The position numbers were made by a program, and so were the translations under genes. Of a stretch of 64,000 bases of DNA, positions 54,715 to 64,000 are shown in pieces (within the stretch, counting starts at the first letter, position 1; each line of letters begins with the position of its first letter). Source of the stretch: Polychytrium aggregatum (taxonomy: Eukaryota > Chytridiomycota > Chytridiomycetes > Polychytriales); assembly GCF_025602895.1 (NCBI RefSeq), contig NW_026516222.1, positions 1 to 64,000 of the forward strand, given 5' to 3'. The notes under the pieces are model-generated. The model did no database searches and had not been told where the DNA came from. It saw only the letters and a program-made list of their open reading frames with translations.

Positions 54715-55604
54715 TGCTTCTCTCTTTCCGCTGGGAACGGGCAACCTCCCGACACACTCGCGTATGAGAACGGATCTTGAGTTGCTTAAGGATACTATGA
54801 TATCCGAGAACACAAGCCTTGCAGCACCAAGCGCAGGGAGGAGAGAGGGTAGAAGGCGAGGAAAGGTGTTACGCTCTGATATGCGCTTCCCGGGACTGAC
54901 TTGCACAGCCAGGCTCGCCAACACAAGTGCTCTGAAGCAGAGACCACGGCGACGATAGGACGAGGAGAGCCACGAGAGGGAGATAATACGACAAAGAGAA
55001 TGGCCAGACAGCCAGCGATCTCCTGAGGCACAGCGACGGCGCTCCTCAAGCGGCAGAAGCAGCAAGGGCAACGAGCGAGACCGGGGTCGGATATAACAAC
55101 GATCCGGATGAGCAAACACGGAGCACACAGGCAGCCTTGTCCCAGACTTGCCCTCACTTTCTTTTGCACCAAGAGGTGCGTCTGCTTTGCAAATACTGGC
55201 TCCAGGCCCTCCGATCCAGATGATGGCGGGCTGTGCGGTGGGGAGGAGGATCGGAAAGTCGATCTGGGGGGCGAGGGGGAGGGAGCAAGCGCAGGATCAA
55301 ACCCCGCAGTAGAACAACAATGAGGGGGAGTGTGTGGATGTATTACCGCAGAGACGGAGGGAGGGGTGTGTGTCTGGAGCTCGAGGTGGTTGGAGGCGAT
55401 GGAGCAGGGTCAGCGACGGGCAGCAGCCAGTAGGAAATTGCAGAGCGGATATCGCCGGCGACCCGATGTCCAAGCAAGAGCAAGTCGGGCTCGGCAGCTC
55501 CGAAGGCGAGAAGAAAAATGCGCCGTCCAATGGCAGCGACGTGCCGGCTGGATCCGGGCAATCCGGCTCGACCCGGATCGACCCGGATCGGCGCGCAGAT
55601 GAAT
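54715..55604. other. Intergenic region between the PNUTS-like and CNB-protein genes
   Basis: Holds the promoter of one minus-strand gene and the 3' end of the other. It is G-rich near 55240-55330. No gene is supported. Confidence 0.4.
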
Positions 55605-58300
55605 TCATTTTCCTTGGCGGGCGCGTTGCGCACGTGGCGCGGACACTGCCTTCCATGTCGCTGCAGGGTCGACCAGCTTCTCGCGCGCGATCTGGTCCAG
55701 CAACTGCGTCTGGTACTTGCGGAAGCGCTGCAGCTCGGCCCGGCTCTGGAGACGCAGCGGCCGGCGGGGCGGCGACGGTGCAGAGATTCTTAGCCGGTGC
55801 AGCGGGTCTGTGCTCCTGTCACCCCACTGCAGGCTTGCATCGCCATCCAATTGTGTCCAGTCAGAACAGCCGCTTTGGCTGCAGGGGGAGGAGAACATGT
55901 TGCGTACCTTGTATATCTTGATCAGCTCGTTGTTTGTCAGTTGGCTAAAGTCCCAGGTCGTGCGCTGGACGTCCATGCGTGTCCAGTCCGCAAACACCCC
56001 GACCGACGCAATCTCGGCACCCTCGGGATCAGAGGAGTTCGCCCGCACGGTGATGGGGCATCCAGAGTAGTGCCCTGGATTGAGAATCAGATTTTCGTTG
56101 AAATGATCTCCGATCTTGAGATTGCCCAGGAAGATCTCGGCCCTGTCGGGAAGCAAAGGGTGCGGCATGCTTGTCAGCTCGCACGCACAATGCCGCCCAT
56201 CCCACGCCCAGGCACCAGCACCTCAAGCGCTTCGGCTGGTGCAGTGCTTGGTACATACTCATCATTTTCACCGAGCTTGACCTTCCGCAATACATCACAC
56301 ATCCCCCGCTTGACGATGTAGAGCTGATCCTTGACGTCGCCTTCCCTGACGATCGCAGTTTCAGGTGCGCACTTGCGGATCACCATGCGGCTGGCCACTC
56401 GTTTGAGCTGAGTGTCCGTAACGTTGGCAAAAAACGGAACCCGGAGACGCAGGAACTGCAGCTTGTACTTTTGCTCGATCTGATGAGCTGTCCGTGAAAG
56501 GGGGGGGGATGATTGTTCCGATGGGGAACGAAGAATCCGTGAGTCAACGACCGAATATCATTCCGAGTATCGACCTGGTACCTGCCGAAACAGCGGCCTG
56601 GATCGTCGTCGCTCTGCCCAGTTGCCAGGCCGCGAGCATCCAGGCGCTCTCATGCGGGCGACTGGTCCATGCTGCCGATAGAGTCTCGTACCACATAGAA
56701 GGAGTCGCTTATAGTCCGACTTTTCGACCACGGCCAGCGTCGTTGGCTCCTGTGTTTGGATCGTCGCAGCGCGAGGGGCGTCGTTGACCAAGGCACTATC
56801 GCCAAAAGAGTCGCCGGGCCATGCAAAATTGACGACGATCATCGATTCGTCCGCGGATGTTGGATCTTGGTCGCGTCGGATCATGACCCGCACACTGCCT
56901 GAGAGCACGACATACCCTAGTATCGAGTAGGCAAGGAGCAAAGGCGGGACATCAACTGCTTGCTCATGTCTGATCTCGGCTGCTGGAGTCAGGCACACAG
57001 AGCGCCATCACCATCACCACCATCACCATCACCCACATCGGTCTCCAGGCTCGCCTTGGCGAAAGATGATCTGTTCGCCTTCGTGGTCCTCTGCGACCAT
57101 GACCTTGCATATCTCCATCAGCAGAAATTCCGACAGCTTCTTGAACGGAGGCAGCAGCTGTAGTATCTTGTTCAGGAGCTCGAGATCCTCTGCTTTGCGC
57201 TCGAGAATGTCGGTCTTCAAGATCGAAACAATCCGGTCGTAATTCAGCTTGAACTTGAGCGGCAAAGTTCCCACAATGCTGCGCGAGAGTATCGACCGAC
57301 TCAATGTCCGGTCCATTGTCGTGGCGACCTTATCGGGCGACCCGGGCGGCTTGGTCGGCCTTTTGGAGCCAGAATCGATCGGTCGGGATGGTCTCCGGCT
57401 AGTGATTCCTCCTGCGGCAGGGGGCTGCGGGGCGATCGAGTTGCTTCGACTGGCCTTGGTGCGCTTGGGGCTTTTCTTCTTTTTGCGGGCTGGAAAACTC
57501 TGGACTATCTTGGCTTCTGGCACCTCACGTCGCAGGAGCTTGCGCCCGAGGTCGATTCCGTTGGGGTTGTAGAGATGCTGGAGGGCTTCGGCACGGGCTT
57601 CTGCGGTCGGTTCTTCCTTGAACTGGCCCCGACGATGATGCATGTCGAGGATATCCTTGATAAAGCCCTACAACCACACAGATTCAGCACAAAGACCCCA
57701 CCTCCCTGGTATCTGTCATATCGTTCGGCAAAGATACGGCAGCGTACAACCCATGTCCACGCAGCTCTCTGACCTTGTGCAGCTTCTCTAGCGGATCAGT
57801 GCCCTTCGTGTGGGGCACCCGGCCTGGGTGATGAAACCACTTGTTGGTCAGCTGGGACACTCTTTCGAGTTCGGTGGTCCTCGGATCCTGGAGCGAGATC
57901 GAGCTGTAGGTACTCCAGACCATCGATGACGATGCCCGTCGGCGTGAGAACATGCTGCCGTCCAAGTTTGAGGTCCATTCGGTTATGGGTCCGCTTGGGA
58001 CTCCGTGTCGGTAGAACTGATATGCGACCTTGGGAAGCACGCTCTTGTCCTCGCTCACGACGATGCTTGGCCTTGCAGATTGTCATTGCATCCAAAACAG
58101 AGAAGGCGGCGCAGAGTCAGAAGGCCAGGATGCGAAACTCTTGTGGCACGACATGCTGAACGGCACTGGGAGACCCCGATCGCTCATCTGGTGCGAGGAG
58201 GTCGAGAGACTGACTTGGACGACGAGACTGGCCGTCGGACCGAGGAGCCCGCCCCGGCGGCCAGAGGCAGTTCGAGATTGGTCTTGACAGCCAGAGCCAT
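55605..58300 (-). CDS. Protein with two cyclic-nucleotide-binding domains (CNBD2-like)
   Basis: Seven exons (58300-58215, 58071-57702, 57667-57037, 56916-56692, 56487-56259, 56142-55908, 55745-55605) give 638 aa. The first third is basic and low-complexity (ARKKKKSPKRTKASRS). Domain 1 (about 225-390) is a good cNMP fold: FKKLSEFLLMEICKVM, IIFRQGEPGDRWYVVLSGSV and the phosphate-binding cassette PGDSFGDSALVNDAPRAAT. Its usual FGE is FGD, but the Arg of PRAAT is kept. Domain 2 (about 395-545; LQFLRLRVPFFANVTDTQL, TAIVREGDVKDQLYIVKRG, GDHFNEN) lacks the cassette Arg and is degenerate. There are no kinase or channel segments. Human CNBD2 is a sperm-tail protein, so a flagellar role is possible but unproven. 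Confidence 0.8.
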
Positions 58301-59335
58301 TTCGAAGATGGGATCAAGACGAGAGCGCTGTTGACAAGCTCGCGATGCTACAAGTATCCGTCAAGCTCGTCGAGACTCAGCGGTCCCAAGGGAGGTTGCG
58401 GCATCTGAGCCGGCTGTTCCCGCCAGCCATCTGTTTCGGCCAGCCTGCAGATGCGGCAACAATGGGTGTGGCTTCGTGATCGAGATCAAGGAACGGACTT
58501 CAGGGACTACTCGGGCTATGGTCAATGTCCAAGTCTGGTACCGGCCGCGGAGTGCACTCAACGACTGAAATCGGTGCAAAGTCTATTCTGTCTGTAGTTA
58601 TGTCGACCTTGCTCGCTTCAGACGGGAACAGCACACTAACGATGGCCGCAGCTTTGCACCTGCTGGGAATCGATTGCGTAACACCACAGGGCAACGATGG
58701 CGATAAATCGCATGGCGGCTGGCCGTACACGCACTTGCTTGAGGTTTTGTATCAGCCTGGGGCCCGACCGCACAAGAACCAAGTATCCAGGTTTTGCTCT
58801 ACACCGAATATATGTATATTTTCTCTCCAGCCAAAATCAAGTTGCAGCGAGCAGTGATTCATCTCGTTCCAGGCAGCTGTTTTGGCGCCGACTGTATCGG
58901 CATGGACGTTGGCAAGTAGTGTAATTGGAAGAGGCAGTCAAGTCAGGCTATGTGTGGATTGCGAGAACCAAGTGAAAGCAAGCAAAGCGTGTGAAAGGAT
59001 GTGACGGAAATGCAGCGATAGAAAAGGGGGAGTGTAAACAGGGGGGGGGGCCCAGCTCTCCAAACAGAAGCGGAGATCGAGGGCGGGGAATGCAATCCGA
59101 GCGTAAAGGCAGCGAGAGAATGTATGCCATGCCCGATTGCAATGTTGTGTCTATGCATGAGTGTATGTCTATGAGCCGGGCAGCACTCGAGGTGAGGATG
59201 ATGTGGGGATACGGCTGGAGACCCGCAGTGGACCCTTTCATCTCGCCAGCGCCTTGGCTCGTTGTGCGCTGCTTGCCCGAGAACAGGATAATCAGCCCAA
59301 CGACGTAGCATTGCAATCCTCAGGTCAGCCGCTGT
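58301..59335. other. Intergenic region
   Basis: No gene is supported. A run of ten G occurs at 59041-59050. It separates the CNB-protein start from the PP2C 3' end. Confidence 0.4.
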
Positions 59336-61210
59336 TCAGGGACGGTTGAAGGAGATGACGATGTTGGTGGTGTTGTCGTCCATCTGGTTTCGATCCATTC
59401 CGATCAGGCTTTCCTTGGTAATGGCTTCGGATGCTTTCTGGGGGTCTTTGTGGTGATTCTTGATGATGGCGACGGCCTCGGCGATTGTCAGGCCGTCAAA
59501 GACTCCATCGGTGCCAAGGACGAGAAAGTGGTCATGCTGCGATATCTGCGTGCAGATTACTTCGGGCTCGGAGACCACGCCAAGGCGACTGGCAACGGCA
59601 TCGCCCAGAGATCGTGTGACGACCAGACTTGAGGACCCAAAGCACATTGCGTTTCCAGCGATGGGATGTTGACAAATGTTGGCATGTTAGAAATGCGTTG
59701 TGCTCGCCGACTCGCACACGTCTCATTGCCAGGCACTGTGTCGATCCCCGACGACGCTGCTGCTCACATTGACTCGCCAGCAGCCGCACACATTGTACCG
59801 TTCCTGTGCCAGATATCAGTTAAATTGCTTACCCTGGGTACGGCAGTGTTCCTTTGAAAATACGAAGAGGTCCTGTAAAGCAAGGTTGTTCAAGACGCAG
59901 CAGCGGCTCCTGGTCAATTGCGTCCACCACTTGCAAGACCCTCCGGTATCGACCGATATCTAGCGCTGGCGCACGTCTGGCATTTCAAATACAAGCTATT
60001 CCGCCACACTGTGACAGGTTCAAGTGACCGGTGTTGGTGCTGGTGCTGGTGCTGGTGCTGACAGCCGGGCGCACAGCACTGGCCTGCAGACCCGACGGCG
60101 ACATGACCGGCAGCAACGCCGTCGATGGGATGCTACCTTCTTTTTGTTCGTTGATGTAGAGCTGTTCCACTCTGGCCCCTGACGTTGTGACTCGATCCAG
60201 CTCCGGCTTTGTTTCGCAGGTGTGATCGCTGTTGAAGACGCGATGAGATTCGTGTTCAAGTAGGAATCGTTGATCAGACTGGAGGAGCTGGAAGGCCTTT
60301 CGCGAATAGCCGTCGTGACTGGTGATCCCTGCCCATCATGCTCTAATATACCAGCCTGCATCATACCAACACACCCGCCCGTCTCCAGAGCCCAGCATAC
60401 AAAAGCATCGCACGACAGTCGAGTGCGCAATGACTCCACATCAACGGCTGTCCCTGACGTCCCGTCTCTGCTTACGTCGTCAACTGAATGCCCTTCCAGA
60501 CGTTGTCGACGTGCTGGACGAGGATGGCTTTCGAGTCACCGACATGAGCGATGTATATCTTGGCCGTGCTGGTGTCGACGAGGGCGACCAATGCCGTTGT
60601 TCCGGACATGTATGTGTCGATGGCCTGGTTCCCGGTGAGCCTCTCATGGCATTCGGAAAAGATGGACTTGAGTGCCTGGGCGGGGTCCCGCAGAAAGCTT
60701 TCGTACGGGATGGCGCACATGACTTCAGGGAGTACTTTCTTGACAAACGCCGATGACTTGCCTCCTTCGCTTCCTGACGGCGGCCACGGACAACACGAAA
60801 GCAGCGAGCACAGGTAAGCACACAATCGCTCCGGAGCGGACACGGGCAATGAAGTATAGTCATGGACACAGCGTGTAAAGCTCGGTGGCATTCCGGCAAG
60901 CAAGACCAAACGGGAGCAAGCGGGTGAGTCTGGGCATTTCGCCATCGACGGCCAGTGTGGCCACCGGCGCCGCTGGCGATTATCTCGTATGAGCACTCTG
61001 GCCCGGCCTGAAGCAGGAACCGACACACTTGGCAATGAGGCAACAGCCAAAAGTAGCTTCTCTACGACAACCATTACCATGCCCGTCAAAGACGGCAAAG
61101 AGCGCCATATGGGGATAGTTTGGGAACGTGTGGCAGATGAGAAAGTCGTCCTGCTGATAGGGGCGCCTGCCGAGATCGGTGCTGGTTCCGCTGGACAGCG
61201 CCAAAACCAT
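59336..61210 (-). CDS. PP2C-family Ser/Thr protein phosphatase
   Basis: Metal-dependent (Mn/Mg) phosphatase. Exons 61210-61078, 60773-60476, 60228-60137, 59872-59833 and 59627-59336 give 284 aa, a compact PP2C. All hallmark motifs are present: GRRPYQQDDF, ALFAVFDGHG, MSGTTALVAL, HVGDSKAIL, TTDHTCETK, GPLRIFKGTLPYPG-LVVTRSLGD across one intron, VLGTDGVFDGL and MDDNTTNIVI. The metal-binding Asp residues of the DGHG, DGVFD and DDN motifs are all there. The donor at 60137 was chosen because it gives the tight join KEGPLRIFKG; a longer third exon would read through a Ser/Thr repeat and end in a stop. The start is the first ATG in the exon. An extra 5' exon is not excluded. Confidence 0.88.
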
Positions 61211-61964
61211 GGTGATAGTAAGCGCGATGAGATCGAATGTGGATGGGGAGGTGCAGGCACAGTGTCCTTGTGTTGGTGCGGCAGCGTCCAGCGGGAGGGA
61301 TGCAGCAACGGCGGCGACGGCGACGACGATGGTGACGACAACGGAGGTATTCGATGGATGATGGGAAAGCGGGCGACCAAAACGAACGCTCTCGTTCCAG
61401 GCCGAGAGCGAGCCGGAATGCGAGGACCGGCGAGGACCGGCGAGAGCGGGCGAGAGCACTCCCCTGATTGCCGCTGATTGCCCACAACATCCCATCGAAT
61501 CCATCGGCCACAAGTACGGCCACAAGTACAGCCACAAGTACGGCTGCATTCGCCGGGGGTGGGAGTACGGTTTGCACACACAGGCGGGTTGGCCGAGTGC
61601 AGTCCGGGATATCCGAGTGCCGAGGCGGCCATCTCGGGCGGTCGATACTGCTGTGCAGACCGGCACTGACCCGGCGAGAAGAGCGGCATATTCCCAAAGC
61701 ACCAGCGCTGTGGTGGTGGTGGTGGTGGTGGTGGTGGTGGTTGTGCCGCTGCTGCATTGTCGACGACGCTGCAGCGATTGCTGATCCGAGCCGAGCCGAG
61801 CCGAATCGCAGCCCGAGCGTGATCGAAGGCGCTGCGTGCTGTTCGTTTGGTCGATCGGCAGAACAGTCCGGCAGCATCCGGCAATCGCACTCATGCATCT
61901 CTCGCCATGCATTCCCACGCGGCATTCAGTCCGCTGGCATCTCACCACCCATCATGCATCTGCA

Positions 61965-62018
<54 letters not shown>

Positions 62019-62400
62019 CATCGATATCCAAGCGGCCATGTCCACGAGCAGCCGTGTGGCGCGAGTCCCGGTCTCGCCAGCGCCTTCTCGCCGCGCCGAG
62101 CGCCAGTCGCGTGCATCCTCGCCGTCCCCCAGCCTCGCCTCGTCTCGCCGTGGTTCCTGTTTTTCTTTTGCCGTCCTTCGTCGCCTCCTCGTTTCGTCCT
62201 TTGGCTGCTCCACACTGGCTTCTGCGCTCCATCGGCCACTGCAGTTTGCTGCTCGTCCGGGAGCTGGTGCTGCTTCTCCCCCCCCCTCAATCTTCTGGAT
62301 TGCATCTGCTGCCTGTCTAGATCTCGCTCGCCGCTCCTCTGCAATCCGCCCCTCCTTGCCTCGCCCCCTGGCCCGATAGATCCGAGACTCGCTGCCCCCC
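61211..62400. promoter_or_regulatory. Divergent intergenic region, PP2C / TOM70, with microsatellites
   Basis: It includes a (GGT)n run (61710-61742), accggcgagg repeats (about 61425-61445), a four-fold ggccacaagtac repeat (61506-61543) and a (TCTGCG)n run (61959-62020). No supported gene. It is the shared upstream region of two divergent genes. Confidence 0.5.
61959..62020. repeat. (TCTGCG)n hexanucleotide microsatellite
   Basis: About nine near-perfect gcgtct units lie upstream of TOM70, following gcatct variants of the same unit. Confidence 0.88.
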
Positions 62401-64000
62401 ATGTCGTCGGTCGCAAACGAGTCCGCCGCTGCCGTGGCCTCTCACCCCCTCGCCGATGCCCTGCAGAAGCACTGGAAGCCCGTCGTCCTTGTCTCGCTCC
62501 TGCTGCTGGGCTCTGGCGCCTCGTACTACTACCTCACCCGAAAGTCGGGCAAGAAAGGTGGTGCCGGTGCTGCCTCGCGGGATGTTGATGCCGCTGGCGA
62601 TCACTCCACCAGCACCACCACCACTACCACGACCAAGACTACCAAGCGTGTGAAAAAGTCGTCGGCTTCTCCTGCCACCGTCGCCACCGAGACCGCCACG
62701 ACCTCGACCACCACGACCACTACCGATGCCGTTCCCGAATCCAAGCCTGTCTCTAGCTTTGTCCCCGAAAACGTCGATGCTCTTCCCGTCAGCGAACGCA
62801 AGACCCTGGCTGAATCCGCCAAGGGTGCCGGAAACAAGCTCTTTATCGAAAAAAACTACACCGAAGCCATTGATCTGTACTCCCAGGCCATCGCCCTCCA
62901 CCCCACTGCCATCTACTACTCCAACCGCGCTGCTTGCTACTCCAACCTCGGCAAGTTCGAAAAGGTCGTCGAAGACTCGACCGAGTCGATCAAGCTGGAT
63001 CCCGTCTACATCAAGGCCATCAACCGCCGTGCCCAAGCCTACGAAAAGCTCGATGATCTCCGCAGTGCTCTCAAGGACTACACGACCCTGTGCGTCCTCG
63101 AAGAGTTCAAGTCCGAAGCCTCCCTCAACTCCATGGATCGCGTCATGAAGCGCCTTGGCAAGGACCAGGCCGCCGAGATCATGAAGACCCGCAAGTTCCA
63201 GCTGCCCTCCGAGACTTTCATCACCGCCTACATGGACTCCTTCCGCCAGACTAGTGCCCACGCCCAGCGCATCATCGATTTGACTCCGGTCGAAGAGGGC
63301 GATCGTCTGGTCCAGTCCTCCTTCCGACTCATCCTGGAGCGAAAGTACACCGAGGCTTCCGAGGCTGCCTTCAAGGCCTGCGACTCGCCCCTTAGTGACG
63401 CCTTCAAGTATCATGCCTTCAACATCCGCGGCACCTTCAGCTTCCTCAAGGGCGATGTCAATGCCGCCTTTGCTGATTTCGAAGAGGCCATCAAGCTGAA
63501 TCCCAACGACATCGACTCCCTGATCAAGCGCGCTTCCATCTTCATGGAGCGTGGCGACATTGCAAGCACCCTTCAAGAACTGGATAGCGCCGAAAAGATC
63601 AACTCGCAGGAATCCGATCTCTACTACCACCGCGGCCAAGTGCGCTTCCTGACTGAGCAGTTTGCCCCGGCCGTCGAGGACTACAAGAAGTCGATCGCTC
63701 TCGACAGCAACTTTGTTTATGCTCACATCCAGCTCGGCGTCACGCTCTACAAGATGGGCAGCGTCATGGAGGCCATGGCTGTCTTCCGCAAGGCTACCAA
63801 CAAGTTCGAGAACAGTTTCGAAGTCTACAACTACCACGGCGAGATTCTGCTGGATCAGGGCAACTTCACCGATGCCCTGGCTAACTTCAAGAAGGCTTCG
63901 TCGATGCAGCCAAACTCTCCCCTTCCCTACATCAACCAGGCCATTCTCCACCTCTCGAGCACACAGGACATTGCCGAGGCCGAAGCGCTGTGCCGCAAGG
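62401..64000 (+). CDS. TOM70: Mitochondrial import receptor Tom70 (3' part beyond window)
   Basis: Outer-membrane receptor that takes Hsp70/Hsp90-bound carrier precursors and hands them to the TOM pore. The frame is open from ATG 62401 to the window edge (533 codons; the family is about 570-620). One N-terminal membrane anchor lies at residues 25-46 (KPVVLVSLLLLGSGASYYYL), followed by KSGKKGG. A Ser/Thr-rich linker precedes TPR motifs beginning AKGAGNKLFIEKNYTEAIDL and YYSNRAACYSNLGKFEKVVE (the chaperone-clamp TPRs). The AINRRAQAYEKLDDLRSALK unit and several later TPRs follow, including the core binding-pocket region. No introns are seen so far. Confidence 0.95.
   Translation, partial: MSSVANESAAAVASHPLADALQKHWKPVVLVSLLLLGSGASYYYLTRKSGKKGGAGAASRDVDAAGDHSTSTTTTTTTKTTKRVKKSSASPATVATETATTSTTTTTTDAVPESKPVSSFVPENVDALPVSERKTLAESAKGAGNKLFIEKNYTEAIDLYSQAIALHPTAIYYSNRAACYSNLGKFEKVVEDSTESIKLDPVYIKAINRRAQAYEKLDDLRSALKDYTTLCVLEEFKSEASLNSMDRVMKRLGKDQAAEIMKTRKFQLPSETFITAYMDSFRQTSAHAQRIIDLTPVEEGDRLVQSSFRLILERKYTEASEAAFKACDSPLSDAFKYHAFNIRGTFSFLKGDVNAAFADFEEAIKLNPNDIDSLIKRASIFMERGDIASTLQELDSAEKINSQESDLYYHRGQVRFLTEQFAPAVEDYKKSIALDSNFVYAHIQLGVTLYKMGSVMEAMAVFRKATNKFENSFEVYNYHGEILLDQGNFTDALANFKKASSMQPNSPLPYINQAILHLSSTQDIAEAEALCRK

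Noticed and set aside
60020-60136. Extension of the third PP2C exon through a Ser/Thr repeat to a stop
   Set aside because: A donor at 60137 joins directly to the conserved GPLRIFKGTLPYPG block. The extension would end the protein before the essential C-terminal motifs.
62317-63951. A 544-codon minus-strand frame opposite TOM70
   Set aside because: It is the antisense of a strongly supported TPR protein. Long antisense frames are common here because of biased third codon positions.

Overview
This window is nuclear DNA from a fungus that almost certainly makes flagellated zoospores. Genes are intron-rich (short GT-AG introns, a few GC-AG), GC-rich at third codon positions and packed on both strands. 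The organism class is an inference. A dynein-2 light intermediate chain (retrograde intraflagellar transport), a zygomycete-type secreted lipase, a TIR-NB-ARC-TPR receptor and a Fanzor-bearing Tc1/mariner element together point to a chytrid (Chytridiomycota). I cannot name the species.

Layout. The left edge (1-625) is the end of a Tc1/mariner (IS630-like) element. Then come a glucosidase II beta fragment (751-1899), an RBR E3 ubiquitin ligase in nine exons (3112-5532), and a 5'-truncated LINE reverse transcriptase remnant (6431-6980). A TIR-NB-ARC-TPR NLR-like receptor follows (11085-7578, minus), then an LRR membrane protein (13184-11634, minus).

From 13703 to 19612 lies the most striking locus. 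A fungal DDE transposase gene is split by a second Tc1/mariner copy (15328-18500). That copy carries a decayed transposase and a Fanzor gene (eukaryotic TnpB/IS200-605-type RNA-guided nuclease homologue). The insertion has a clean TA target duplication, and the host reading frame is kept on both sides. The Fanzor itself is broken: an inverted copy of a related RuvC-I segment sits where the RuvC-II region should be.

The 20-34 kb part holds a Ser/Thr-rich protein, two short-chain dehydrogenase paralogues flanking the dynein-2 light intermediate chain, a small helical protein, a four-EF-hand protein and the mitochondrial aspartate/glutamate carrier.

The 35-64 kb part holds an Iec3/TFPT-like coiled-coil protein, a membrane protein with two cytoplasmic SH3 domains, a class 3 lipase, an unrecognised membrane protein, HYPK, a complex I NDUFA5 terminal exon, a PNUTS/LUMINIDEPENDENS-like protein, a tandem cyclic-nucleotide-binding protein, a PP2C phosphatase and the 5' part of TOM70.

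Apart from the transposon cluster these are unrelated housekeeping genes. Mitochondrial functions recur (Agc1, NDUFA5, Tom70), but nothing suggests they form a functional cluster. Exon boundaries were chosen by hand from splice consensus plus reading-frame continuity. The multi-exon models quoted with an amino-acid length all sum to a multiple of three.
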